A stretch of 64,000 nt of DNA. It comes from JBFMFR01 sp040752025. Lineage in GTDB: Bacteria; Chloroflexota; Anaerolineae; Anaerolineales; UBA4823. Made by a program: the position numbers and the translations under genes. The notes beneath the pieces are model-generated. The model did not search any database. It had not been told where the DNA came from and was given only the letters and a program-made list of their open reading frames with translations. The stretch covers positions 1-64,000 of the forward strand of contig JBFMFR010000002.1 of the NCBI GenBank assembly GCA_040752025.1, written 5' to 3'. This document shows, piece after piece, positions 17,990-26,707 of the stretch (its first letter is position 1; every line of letters starts with the position of its first letter).

Positions 17990-20542
17990 CTACTTAGCCT
18001 GGTAGCCAGGCAGTTCGATTTCTTGGTCTCCTACCTGTACGAGGTGATAGGGGAACCAGGCAACCCCGAACAAGTCGAGCAAGACATCTTTTTTGTAAGG
18101 AGTCACCGTGATCTCGCTCACCTGGTTGGCGGTCTCACCCCAACGGCTGTTGACTTCCTCCAAAGCTCGAGCTTTTTCCTTTTCCAACGCCGCTATCTGC
18201 TTCTTGAAGTCATCAATGGCATCCAGCGACTCTTCCACATCGGCTTTGGCCTGCTCGGTGAGGCGGCGCTTCGTCAAAGAGCTGGAGAGGCGGCGGCTGC
18301 TCTTGCGGCCTCCAAACAGGCCGAATATATTCTCCGCGTGTGTGCCCATTTCTTCCATGCGCCGTTGGTTGTATTCGATTTCATCCTCTGAAAGTTCGCG
18401 CTCCTCGCGCACCTGTTTGTCGCCCAGCGTATCGATCTTCCGGTCGAAAGTGCTGGCTACTTTTTGCAGTTCAGCGTCCCGCCCCTGGCGAGCCGCCTCG
18501 GCGCACATCTGTCGAAAACTCGCCTGGGAAACCTCCGGCCCTGCGTAAATTTTCAACCCCTCGTGGGCACGCACGCTCACCTGGCTGCTGCGATAGGCCC
18601 AATCCAGGAAGTCGGACTCCATAGATTTGAGCACTTTGGCCTCGGTGAACGGCGCTTCCAGAGTGGCAAAACGGGCACGCGGGTCAGCCTGAGTATCCAG
18701 GCGGCGAGGATCAAGGGACGCAGTCAGGAATTCTTCCCAGCGAATGACACCGCGCCGGTCTGGGGAAGGGATCACCGTTGTGCGCACATCCTCGTAGTCG
18801 AGGTTATATTTGCGATTCAAGAAACGAACATGCACCTGCGCCAGGAGCACTGGCCGGTAAAGTAAGCCCTGGCTGGACACCTGCTCCGGGTAAGCATACC
18901 CGGCAGCTTTGAAAGCCTGCGTCAGGGTCAGGTTATTGGGTAAGAAATACTCCGCCACACCCGCCGGAATCGAGGGGCGTGTGACAGAGCCAGCAAGCGG
19001 CTGTGCTTCGCTGGGCTGGACAGGCCGGGGCTGCAAGGGTTTCGTGGGTGTTTTGTCCACGGAAGCCGGCGCAAGTGCATCCGCCGGTTGGGGGGCAGCC
19101 GGCTCAGGCGTCGCAGCCACCAGCGCGGCCGGCAAAAGCGCCGCACCCACCAACTGGTTCAGCGCAGGGACCTGGGCTCGGGTGAGCGGTCCCGCCAGGT
19201 AATTCATCGCCCAGCGTGTCTGGAACAGTTGGCCTCCGCCGCCGTGAATGTTATGAAGCAGGAAAACGCGCTTGCCCAGCCCGGAAATCAACCGGTCGTA
19301 GGCCGCCCGGTCCAGGTTACCCGACATCGCCCCCTGTAGGCCGTCCAACAGGCGCTGTTTATCCTGATCCGTCTGCAATTTGCCAATGAACCAGGTGCCG
19401 GCGTTCGACAGTGCCTTGTAATCCATATCCACGGGGTTTTGCGTCACCAGGATCAGCCCTACACCAAAGGCGCGCGCCTGTTTGAGCATACGCAGCATCG
19501 GCGCTTTAGAAGCCGGGTTGCTGATGGGAGGCAGGTAACCGAAGATTTCATCGAAGTAAACCAGGGCGCGCAAGGCGCTGCTGCCGCTCTGGGCGCGCAT
19601 CCAGGATTCAACCGCCGAGAAAAGCAGCGTGACGAAGAACATGCGCTCCGCCTCGCTCAGATGAGCGATGTAGAACACGCTGTGGCGCGGGCGTCCATCC
19701 GGCCCATAGAGCAGCGCGGGGATATCGAGTGGCTGTCCTTCGATCCAGGTTTGGAAAGTCGGGGCAGCCAGGATGTTGTTCAACATCATCGCCAGTTCGA
19801 AGCGATCTTTTTCAGGGAAGAATGTGTTTACATCAAACACCCCAAGCTTCGGAAACGGCGGCGTTTGCGTTTGCAAGATCAGCTCGCCCAGGTCAAGATC
19901 ACGCCCCTGGCTCCAGGCGTTCTCGAAGATATTGGCAAGCAAGATGTGTTCACGCGAACGCACCGGATCGATATCTGTCAGGCCTACCAACCCCAAAAGC
20001 GCCGTTACCGTGCCCGAGATTTTCTCGCGCAGCAGTTCACGGTTACCCTCCCACGAAATCGCCGGGACCTTGAGCGAAGCCAGGATGCTGACCGGGATAC
20101 CGGCGTCCGAGCCCGGCGTATACACAGCAAAATGAGCCGCATTCTGCAGGGAGCGCAGCCGTTCGGGGCCAATGTCCCACTGCGCCAGGCCATCACGCCA
20201 CATCGATGCCGCCTGGCTGGCAGCCTGCTCCAGGCTTTGGCCGGCGCGCCGCGCCTGGTCCGGATTGACCCAGGGCTGGAAATCCTGCGGGAGGAGATCG
20301 GGGAAATGCAGCAAAGCATTGGTGATGTCCCCTTTCGGATCGATCATCAAAGCCGGGATGTTTTGCAGCGCCGCCTCTTCCAACAAGCTGATGCACAACC
20401 CGGTCTTGCCAGAACCGGTCATACCGACAACCACCGCATGTGTATTCAAATCATCCGGTTCGTAGAGCACAGGCTGGTTGGTCACCTGCCCACGATCCGC
20501 ATCATAAAAACGCCCCAGGTAAAATCGGTCTTGTATATCCAT
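17990..20542 (-). CDS. HerA/DUF87-type ATP-binding protein (FtsK-HerA superfamily)
   Basis: A large 850-residue ATPase with Walker A GMTGSGKTG at 40-48 and, much later, the Walker B-like strand ALVYFDEIFGYLPP. A conserved LVTQNP motif and a C-terminal coiled coil of about 130 residues (rich in Glu/Lys/Arg) follow. A Pro/Ala-rich linker separates the ATPase from a C-terminal domain. The family comprises hexameric DNA-translocase-like ATPases; the real substrate is unknown. The ATG at 20542 was chosen because GGGAG lies 11 bases upstream; a GTG at 20551 is possible but is only 2 bases from that site. It lies 57 bases downstream of a lipoprotein PLD-type gene. Confidence 0.82.
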   Translation of the reverse strand: MDIQDRFYLGRFYDADRGQVTNQPVLYEPDDLNTHAVVVGMTGSGKTGLCISLLEEAALQNIPALMIDPKGDITNALLHFPDLLPQDFQPWVNPDQARRAGQSLEQAASQAASMWRDGLAQWDIGPERLRSLQNAAHFAVYTPGSDAGIPVSILASLKVPAISWEGNRELLREKISGTVTALLGLVGLTDIDPVRSREHILLANIFENAWSQGRDLDLGELILQTQTPPFPKLGVFDVNTFFPEKDRFELAMMLNNILAAPTFQTWIEGQPLDIPALLYGPDGRPRHSVFYIAHLSEAERMFFVTLLFSAVESWMRAQSGSSALRALVYFDEIFGYLPPISNPASKAPMLRMLKQARAFGVGLILVTQNPVDMDYKALSNAGTWFIGKLQTDQDKQRLLDGLQGAMSGNLDRAAYDRLISGLGKRVFLLHNIHGGGGQLFQTRWAMNYLAGPLTRAQVPALNQLVGAALLPAALVAATPEPAAPQPADALAPASVDKTPTKPLQPRPVQPSEAQPLAGSVTRPSIPAGVAEYFLPNNLTLTQAFKAAGYAYPEQVSSQGLLYRPVLLAQVHVRFLNRKYNLDYEDVRTTVIPSPDRRGVIRWEEFLTASLDPRRLDTQADPRARFATLEAPFTEAKVLKSMESDFLDWAYRSSQVSVRAHEGLKIYAGPEVSQASFRQMCAEAARQGRDAELQKVASTFDRKIDTLGDKQVREERELSEDEIEYNQRRMEEMGTHAENIFGLFGGRKSSRRLSSSLTKRRLTEQAKADVEESLDAIDDFKKQIAALEKEKARALEEVNSRWGETANQVSEITVTPYKKDVLLDLFGVAWFPYHLVQVGDQEIELPGYQAK

Positions 20543-20599
20543 TTGGAACACTACTCCCTCTAGCTAATCGATCTCTGGCTGACATGCTCGCCCGCTTCA

Positions 20600-21703
20600 T
20601 CAGGGCGAGGCCAGAGCAAGGACTCGCTTAAACTCAGTCAGGTATAGATCAGCAATATCAGTATTGTAAATGATCAAAAGGTTTTCATCGTTGCGATTTT
20701 CCGCGCTGACCGAAAAATTATAAGAACCGGTGACCACGATCTTTCCATCGATGACGATCACCTTGTGATGCATATTCCGTGGGTTGCCATCCAGGCGCAC
20801 ATCCAGGCCGGCTGACTTGAAATTTTCGTATTCTGTACCTGTATTGGTTTCGTACTGGTACTGCTCGAACACCCCAGAAACGGTCACGCCCTGCTGAGAG
20901 CGCCCGATCATGGCTGTAGCCAGATCATCGGATGTAAACGAGAATGCCAGAAAATAAACGCTATCCTGGGCGGCTTCGACCAGCTCCACCAGGCGCTGCA
21001 AAGCGCCATCATCTGGCGAGAAAAACACCTCCACTTGCGTACCATCGATGGTCAGCGTTGGATAGGGAGTATCAGCCGGTGACCCTGAGCCGAACTGGTC
21101 CTCCACGAACATCTCTTCGAACTCTGCCAGGTAATCCTGCGCCAGCCGCGAGGAGCGAATGCGGATCAGGTTGTTATCGTTGCGGTAGGCCCCGTTCACC
21201 GTGAGGTTCATCGATCCCGTCCACACTTCCTGGCGATCGATAATGACGAACTTATCGTGCATCAGGCCTTCACGCCGGTCACCCAACACCGGGATGCCCA
21301 CCTTCACCAGGTCCTGGACTTCCGGCTCATCCAGGTTATCGCTCTCGGTTACCATGCGCACCGTGACTCCCTTGCGGTATGCGCTGATCAAGGCATCCCG
21401 TACGCTCCACAAATCGAGCTGGTACGCCGCAATTTCCACGCTGGCGCGCGCCTGGCGGATGGCATCTGCCAGGGCTCTGTCTGGCCCGCCGCGCAATGTG
21501 GTGCTGTTAGGGCCGTTTGGGTCGCTGAAATAGATAGCATACCAGTTCCCCCCGGTTTGCGCCGTTTCGATAGGCTTCCCGGGAGTGACCGTAACGGATG
21601 GTTGCGCTTCTCCCGAACTGAACTGGCAGGCAAACGAAAGCAGCGCGACCAACAACAGCAGGCTTCTATAGCGGAATGTGGAAAAGCGGCGGGCTTTTAG
21701 CAT
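20600..21703 (-). CDS. Lipoprotein with two phospholipase-D (HKD) motifs
   Basis: Exported lipoprotein of 367 residues with a signal peptide and lipobox LLSFAC (Cys26). Both HKD motifs are complete: His149/Lys151/Asp156 and His312/Lys314/Asp319, each followed by TGS-N. This two-domain layout is that of PLD-superfamily enzymes such as secreted nucleases, phospholipases and cardiolipin synthases. Since the protein should be outside the cytoplasm, an external nuclease or lipase role is more likely than DNA restriction. No Shine-Dalgarno is visible before the ATG. It follows the zinc-ribbon cluster by 57 bases and precedes the HerA-like ATPase. Confidence 0.87.
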   Translation of the reverse strand: MLKARRFSTFRYRSLLLLVALLSFACQFSSGEAQPSVTVTPGKPIETAQTGGNWYAIYFSDPNGPNSTTLRGGPDRALADAIRQARASVEIAAYQLDLWSVRDALISAYRKGVTVRMVTESDNLDEPEVQDLVKVGIPVLGDRREGLMHDKFVIIDRQEVWTGSMNLTVNGAYRNDNNLIRIRSSRLAQDYLAEFEEMFVEDQFGSGSPADTPYPTLTIDGTQVEVFFSPDDGALQRLVELVEAAQDSVYFLAFSFTSDDLATAMIGRSQQGVTVSGVFEQYQYETNTGTEYENFKSAGLDVRLDGNPRNMHHKVIVIDGKIVVTGSYNFSVSAENRNDENLLIIYNTDIADLYLTEFKRVLALASP

Positions 21704-21760
21704 GCAAACAGATATTCAAATCGAAGAACGGCAAGCAGTGAACGGCGACCAATCCGGCAG

Positions 21761-22303
21761 CTAAGGCAAAATCCACAAAACGACCGGCCCAAGCTTCAGT
21801 GAAAATTCCACTTTTTTGAGCTTATCCTTGCGATCCGCTTCAATCGCCATAACGATAAATTCTGCAGTTGGGGCCACATCATCGACTGGGAGCGTAACGG
21901 GTTCGAAGTGCGCCGGTGGGCCCTCCTGCAGCCCGGGTGGTTGTAACAACAGGCGCGTGCCCAGGTTCAGCAGATTCTCCAGAGAACAGGTGAAAGCCGG
22001 CACGTAGAACCGGCGCGGCTGGCTCCAAAACTGGTGCGCTTCACTATCCTGTCTGCCGGCTGAACCATAGCTTTCGCGCTGCAACGCCACCTGGCCTTCT
22101 GCCACCCAATACGGCTTGCCCACGCTGTTGGCTGGGATATTGGCCGCGTATTTGACCTCCAACGGCGCCAGGCCTTTTTCTTGGTGCAAAGACAGGCCCT
22201 GCCCACACTGGGGGCATACCCAGGCAACTTCTTCGATTTCGGCTGGCACAGGCGTGCTGCATTTAAAACACACCAACGGGACTAGGTCAATCGGTTTATC
22301 CAC
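21761..22303 (-). CDS. Zinc-ribbon protein, third gene of the zinc-ribbon cluster
   Basis: A 180-residue protein with an N-terminal zinc ribbon (Cys12, Cys15, Cys30, Cys33), at exactly the same positions as in the two upstream genes. The remaining 140 residues are a soluble mixed alpha/beta region without membrane helices and of unrecognised family. It contains a PRRFYVPAF segment and ends in a hydrophobic PVVLWILP tail. It overlaps the previous gene by 22 bases, so the three genes are one operon. It is likely to work with the two membrane-bound homologues, but the function is unknown. Confidence 0.72.
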   Translation of the reverse strand: MDKPIDLVPLVCFKCSTPVPAEIEEVAWVCPQCGQGLSLHQEKGLAPLEVKYAANIPANSVGKPYWVAEGQVALQRESYGSAGRQDSEAHQFWSQPRRFYVPAFTCSLENLLNLGTRLLLQPPGLQEGPPAHFEPVTLPVDDVAPTAEFIVMAIEADRKDKLKKVEFSLKLGPVVLWILP

Positions 22304-23331
22304 TGTTCAACATCCTTCACTTGCGTGACCATATCCAGAGGATTTTCGATGCCAGCGATTTTCTTCGGCCCGCCTGTGCGGTATTCGAACTGCTCCCCAT
22401 AGCGAAAAGACCGGTAAGCGCCATACATGATCGCCAGGCCAACCAGGAAGACGATCAGCGCAAAGCCGAATAGGCCGCTGCTATCATCGCTATTACCAGC
22501 AATCGCAACCAGAAAGGCCGGCCCATCGATCGCCAGGAAAGCCCCAATGGCCATACCCAGGGTCAACACCGCCGCCCGGTACCAGGTGTTGCCCGGCCCT
22601 TTGCCATACAAGACCTTGCCCGTGTAGGCATCCACAACAACCTGAAAAGCCCGCCCGCGATACAGATAGCGCAGGATCCACAGAGGGTGGTATACCAGCG
22701 CAAAACGTTGGCGCAGGTTGCGCACGAAGAGCTGCGCCAATCGATCCAGGCTGGCTTTCCGGCGCACCTGGCCTTCGAATTGGGCATTAGCCGCCGCGTG
22801 CGCTTCGCTGAAAGAGCCCACCGGCTCGAACACCATCCCGCTGCTGTGAAGCGCCTCCGGGTTGAAAGGCTGTAAATCCTGTTGGCCGATCGGGATGCTG
22901 TTCACACCAAACTCGCCCACGTCGCAGGCAGCTCCATTCCAGGTCATCTCCTGGACGATGCGAATCTCGCGCGGCTCGTAGCGCGTATGATCGCCGCTGC
23001 CGACCTTCTTTTGACCAAAAGCCCAGGCAGCCACGCGCGCCCATACCGTCCAAAACGGCAAATAGGCCAGGAATACCTCCGTCACCCGCGCCGCCCGCAC
23101 GGCGTCACGCGCAATCGCCATATTATCAGATAAGAATTTTTTCAGCGCCGAGACGGCGTTATCGCGCGGGACACGCTGTGGCACCTGGAAACGGCGTAAA
23201 CCGCGCTCCCCACGTACAAACGAGCGCAGCTCGCAATAAGGGCACTTGACGATAATCTGCCCTTCTGGGATCGGCACAACGCCGCCGCAGTTCGGACAAG
23301 TTAATCCATGCAGGGTTTCTTTTTCACTCAT
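22282..23331 (-). CDS. Zinc-ribbon membrane protein, second gene of the cluster
   Basis: A 349-residue protein with an N-terminal zinc ribbon (Cys12, Cys15, Cys30, Cys33), a soluble domain of about 220 residues, and two membrane helices near the C-terminus. It is homologous to the preceding gene through its whole length. Both have a hydrophobic HPL/IPLY...Y segment followed by a motif of the form V(D/E)A-TG-V just before the helices. The ATG at 23331 overlaps the upstream stop (ATGA); an in-frame extension into that gene was rejected. It is probably an inner-membrane protein with the zinc ribbon inside. No function was recognised. Confidence 0.75.
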   Translation of the reverse strand: MSEKETLHGLTCPNCGGVVPIPEGQIIVKCPYCELRSFVRGERGLRRFQVPQRVPRDNAVSALKKFLSDNMAIARDAVRAARVTEVFLAYLPFWTVWARVAAWAFGQKKVGSGDHTRYEPREIRIVQEMTWNGAACDVGEFGVNSIPIGQQDLQPFNPEALHSSGMVFEPVGSFSEAHAAANAQFEGQVRRKASLDRLAQLFVRNLRQRFALVYHPLWILRYLYRGRAFQVVVDAYTGKVLYGKGPGNTWYRAAVLTLGMAIGAFLAIDGPAFLVAIAGNSDDSSGLFGFALIVFLVGLAIMYGAYRSFRYGEQFEYRTGGPKKIAGIENPLDMVTQVKDVEQWINRLT

Positions 23332-24137
23332 ACTTTTGCTGCCACCCACGCCGCCAGGGCAAAGAGCGCTGGAGCGGCCAAAAGCCCCACGCCAGAACAG
23401 ATCAGGAATCCCATTCCAGCGCCGCTGCTGCCATCCGCCAGCCCCCCTACAACGGGAAAAGTTGCCAGGCACAGGAAAACGATCGCGGCTAAGGCCCCTG
23501 CTAAAACGTAGGGCGCTTCTGCTTTAGCAGGGAAAAGATTGGCGAAAACGCCGCCCGTGGCTGCCTCGACCAGCGCCGTATAAGCGTTGCGCTGGTAGGC
23601 ATATTTGAAAGTGTACAGTGGAATGTGCACCAGGGCCTGTTCCACGATCTCCTTTTGCGGTACCTGGCGTTCCGCCAGCCACCCCAGGGCCGCCTGCAGC
23701 GGCACAGTCGGCGCATGCGCCTGCGCGTCCAGCGAGGCCTCATACTTGCGCAAGTCGCCCGCAGGCAGGCGAACGTTGCGAATCTCGCTCACCGAGGTGG
23801 CGGCTGCCGGCTCTAGCAAGATCTCCTCCCTGCCATCCGGCAAGCGATGTTTGAAATACCATACCGGGAAATACTCGAAAGATGAACCGGTTACCTGGGC
23901 TTTGCGATCCAGGTCTTTGACCGTCTGGTTGCCTGCCATCCAGCGCGCCAGCGCAGAGCGCGCCTTGGGCTCATCCAACGTTGGAGCCAGGAACCAGTGA
24001 AAAACAACCCGAGATTTGTCCAGGTAAACCGCAGCGCTGCAATAAGGGCAGATCAGGAAGCTTTGCCCTTCATCTGGATGCAGTTCGCCGCCACATTGGG
24101 TACAGGCTAACGTAGATTGAGGCAGATTTTCGTCCAT
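23328..24137 (-). CDS. Zinc-ribbon membrane protein, first gene of the cluster
   Basis: A 269-residue protein with an N-terminal zinc ribbon (Cys12, Cys15, Cys30, Cys33), a soluble middle and two C-terminal membrane helices (about residues 215-265). It is a clear paralogue of the next gene, which is about 80 residues longer. An extended -10 box (TGC then TATAAT) lies 10 bases before the ATG, and there is no Shine-Dalgarno, so transcription should begin only a few bases before the start. It is the first gene of a three-gene operon that continues by 4- and 22-base overlaps. Confidence 0.75.
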   Translation of the reverse strand: MDENLPQSTLACTQCGGELHPDEGQSFLICPYCSAAVYLDKSRVVFHWFLAPTLDEPKARSALARWMAGNQTVKDLDRKAQVTGSSFEYFPVWYFKHRLPDGREEILLEPAAATSVSEIRNVRLPAGDLRKYEASLDAQAHAPTVPLQAALGWLAERQVPQKEIVEQALVHIPLYTFKYAYQRNAYTALVEAATGGVFANLFPAKAEAPYVLAGALAAIVFLCLATFPVVGGLADGSSGAGMGFLICSGVGLLAAPALFALAAWVAAKV

Positions 24138-24147
24138 ATCACTCTTG

Positions 24148-24153
24148 ATTATA
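24148..24153 (-). promoter_or_regulatory. Extended -10 box of the zinc-ribbon operon
   Basis: TATAAT preceded by TGC on the minus strand, 10 bases before the ATG at 24137. It fits an extended -10 promoter with an almost absent leader. Confidence 0.6.
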
Positions 24154-24173
24154 GCAGAAACGCTGCGTGCGCA

Positions 24174-25379
24174 CTAAGGGAAACAAATCACAACGATCGG
24201 TTGGCCGCTCAAATGGGTGAGAAACAGCACCCGTTCTACAGCAGGCCCATCTTTCGCGGCCTTCAAGCGCAGCGCCTGGATCAATTGCTCGGGCTGCAAC
24301 GGCGAGCCTCGCTTCTTGACCACTACCTGGGAGATGCCTTTTTGGCGCAAAGTAGCACGCAGGTTCTTCAAACCGAACGGCATCCAGCTCTCCACTCGCC
24401 ATCGCCGCGCCAACAGCGTATCGACCGGGTGATCTCCGGTCAGATAAGCGATATCCGGGTCGAGCTGCGCCGCGCCCAACATCTGCCCCAGGGTGCGCAC
24501 CAACCCGGCGCGTAAAATCGCCGGGTCAGGCTCGTACAGGTATGCTCCAGGCTCGCTGGCCTGGGCCAGGCCGTCCGCTGGCCCAGCCGGGTCTGGCAAG
24601 CCCGATAGGGTATGCGGGCCAGGTAGGATCGTTGCCCGGCGCGAGGCCGTTTTCAGCGGGCCAAACCATAAAACCGCCTCTTTGAGTTCGCCGCGCAGCG
24701 AAATGAACTCCACCTCAGCCTCGTAATCGCGCAGCTCACCCAGGCGCACGCCCGGTGAAATCTTCACTCCCAGGGCTGCAAAAACGGCCAACCATTCCCG
24801 GATGACGGATAGCGGCGGCTGGTATTCCTGCACCGAGTAAACCCGCCGCTCTGCACGGCGGCGCCCCGGATCGAAGAACAGCGCCGTTCCGGGCTGCGGT
24901 GCTAAAGGCAACCGGTGAGTCAGATCAGCCTGGAGGAAAGCCACGCGCGCGTCCCTTTCCATTGCATGCAGATTGGCCTGCGCCATGCTCAGGCGCAGCG
25001 CATCTCGGTCCACGCCAATCGTGGCGGGCACAGTTTCGGACAGGCACAGCGTGTCACTGCCAATCGAGCAGCCCAGATCCATCACCCTCTCGAAAACAGC
25101 AAATCGCCGGGCGCGATGGGCAGATACTTCATAGTTGGAAGCTTGCTCCAGCGCCGGTCGAGTGAAATACAGGCGCTCGCCATAGGGGAACTTGGCGAGC
25201 GCTTCCTGGCGCAGAATAGCCGTTTCCAGCGCCGCTCGCGCCAGTTCGGGCGGGTGAGCGCGGCTGAGTATCGTGAAATGCTGCAGAAACTCAACCTCGC
25301 GTGGCTGGAGCCGGACGGCCTCCTGCAAGACCTGCTGCCCGTAAGCCGAGATAAGCTCGCCAAAGACGCGCGTATCCAT
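24174..25379 (-). CDS. Class I SAM methyltransferase with THUMP-like C-terminal domain
   Basis: A 401-residue protein. An N-terminal helical region is followed by a Rossmann methyltransferase with motif I VMDLGCSIGSDTL (about residues 98-110), an acidic GVDRD motif II, and an FFDPGRR motif. The last 100 residues (PFGLKNLRATLRQKGIS...) resemble the THUMP-like domain found with such enzymes. A nucleic-acid substrate is possible but not shown. A TAGAAT lies 6 bases before the ATG without a Shine-Dalgarno, so it may be leaderless. It sits between a lipoprotein gene and the zinc-ribbon operon, all reading the same way. Confidence 0.8.
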   Translation of the reverse strand: MDTRVFGELISAYGQQVLQEAVRLQPREVEFLQHFTILSRAHPPELARAALETAILRQEALAKFPYGERLYFTRPALEQASNYEVSAHRARRFAVFERVMDLGCSIGSDTLCLSETVPATIGVDRDALRLSMAQANLHAMERDARVAFLQADLTHRLPLAPQPGTALFFDPGRRRAERRVYSVQEYQPPLSVIREWLAVFAALGVKISPGVRLGELRDYEAEVEFISLRGELKEAVLWFGPLKTASRRATILPGPHTLSGLPDPAGPADGLAQASEPGAYLYEPDPAILRAGLVRTLGQMLGAAQLDPDIAYLTGDHPVDTLLARRWRVESWMPFGLKNLRATLRQKGISQVVVKKRGSPLQPEQLIQALRLKAAKDGPAVERVLFLTHLSGQPIVVICFP

Positions 25380-25385
25380 GCCTCA

Positions 25386-25391
25386 ATTCTA
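25386..25391 (-). promoter_or_regulatory. -10 box 6 bases before the methyltransferase start
   Basis: TAGAAT on the minus strand, with TGAGGC between it and the ATG at 25379. It fits a leaderless transcript. Confidence 0.45.
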
Positions 25392-25433
25392 ACCCAGACT
25401 GAGCCTGCTGGATATGCTCATCTCTGGCTGGAA

Positions 25434-26537
25434 TCAGCGCACCTCGAAATCAAGCGCCTGGAAAAACACACCATTCACATAGAGCTCCACACGATACAAC
25501 CCGGTAGGCCATTGGTTTTCCGGGGTCAAACTGAAATGATACGAGCCGCTCGCCAACTGGCCTTCCACCTCGTCGATCGGTGCATTGGGTTCGATGCCCT
25601 GCGCATCCACGGCCGTCCACGCAGCCCTGACCGCCACTTCATCCGCACCTTCCAGCTCTACCACACAATAGAAAATATCCGTTGGGGAAAAGACCGTGGT
25701 GGGCGAATTGCCATCAGCATCGAAAGCCATCGTCGCACGGGTAATGGTAGTGCCAGCAGGAGAAACCCCTTGCACCTCGTAATCCAGCGATTGCACGTAC
25801 CCACCATTCACGTATAAATCCACCCGGTATTGCCCGGCAGGCCACTGGCTATCCGGTGTAAGGTTGAAGTGGTAAGTCCCGCTGGTCAGGTCGTTTTCGA
25901 CTTCATCGATCAAAGTGTTGGGCGCCGTATTCTCCGCCTGTACCGCGCTCCACGAGGCCTTCACCTTAGCTCCCGCCGGAGCCTCCAGATCCAAAACGCA
26001 GTAGATCACATCGGATGGCGCGAAAATCACGGCGGTTTCGTTCCCTTCAGGATCGCGTGCCAGGATAGCGTGAGTGATGCTTGCTGGGCTGGACTGTGTG
26101 GGCGCCGGCGCTTGCGTGGGTTGGGCAGCTTGCGAGCCCTCGACCTCGAACTCCAGTGTCCGCTCCAGCTTGTCGTCCAGGTAAACGTCGACTTTATACT
26201 TACCAGCAGGCCACAGGGAGCTGTTGCTCAAATTGAAAGAAAGCTGGCCTGAGCCACTGGTCAATTCTTTTTCTCCCAGGTTCCGCTCAGACTGCTCACC
26301 TTCGACCGCCACAGCCGTCCAGGCAGCTTTGACGCGCGTATCATCCGGGGCGCTTCCCAACTCCACGATGCAGTAAAAGACACTGTCCTGGGAAAAAACG
26401 GTCTGGCGTTCCTTACCATCCGTATCTGCCGCCAGGTAAGCGTCTTTGATAGAGGCTGTACTGACGCTGAAATTGCAGGCCAGCGAAACCAGCAAGATCG
26501 CCAGCAGTACAACACCAATCTGGATTCGATGCTTCAT
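25434..26537 (-). CDS. Lipoprotein with three tandem ~105-residue repeats
   Basis: Exported lipoprotein of 367 residues with a signal peptide ending in the lipobox VSLAC. It then has three homologous domains of about 105 residues, each with an FYC or IYC motif near the first third and a WPAG-Y-V-Y motif near the end. Each repeat keeps a single cysteine at the equivalent place. A Pro/Thr/Gln linker separates the first and second repeats. The pattern suggests beta-sandwich domains, but no family was recognised. The ATG at 26537 has AGGAGG about 9 bases upstream, which decides against an upstream in-frame start. It stands alone on the minus strand. Confidence 0.78.
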   Translation of the reverse strand: MKHRIQIGVVLLAILLVSLACNFSVSTASIKDAYLAADTDGKERQTVFSQDSVFYCIVELGSAPDDTRVKAAWTAVAVEGEQSERNLGEKELTSGSGQLSFNLSNSSLWPAGKYKVDVYLDDKLERTLEFEVEGSQAAQPTQAPAPTQSSPASITHAILARDPEGNETAVIFAPSDVIYCVLDLEAPAGAKVKASWSAVQAENTAPNTLIDEVENDLTSGTYHFNLTPDSQWPAGQYRVDLYVNGGYVQSLDYEVQGVSPAGTTITRATMAFDADGNSPTTVFSPTDIFYCVVELEGADEVAVRAAWTAVDAQGIEPNAPIDEVEGQLASGSYHFSLTPENQWPTGLYRVELYVNGVFFQALDFEVR

Positions 26538-26707
26538 CACTTGATTCCTCCTGATGAATATGAATTTTTCCCGGCTCAGGGTGCTGCGCACTCCGCGGGA
26601 GCTGAAAATCTAATTTACGATAAATCGGGTAATATTTTACCACAATGGCGCGTTTCTACATCCCCTTTCACACAACCTGACCAGCTCGCTTCGATCAAAA
26701 CGAACCG

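Noticed and set aside
17990..21703. HerA plus nuclease defence system
   Set aside because: The PLD protein has a lipoprotein signal peptide and lipobox, so it should not meet phage DNA in the cytoplasm with the ATPase; kept only as a low-key observation.
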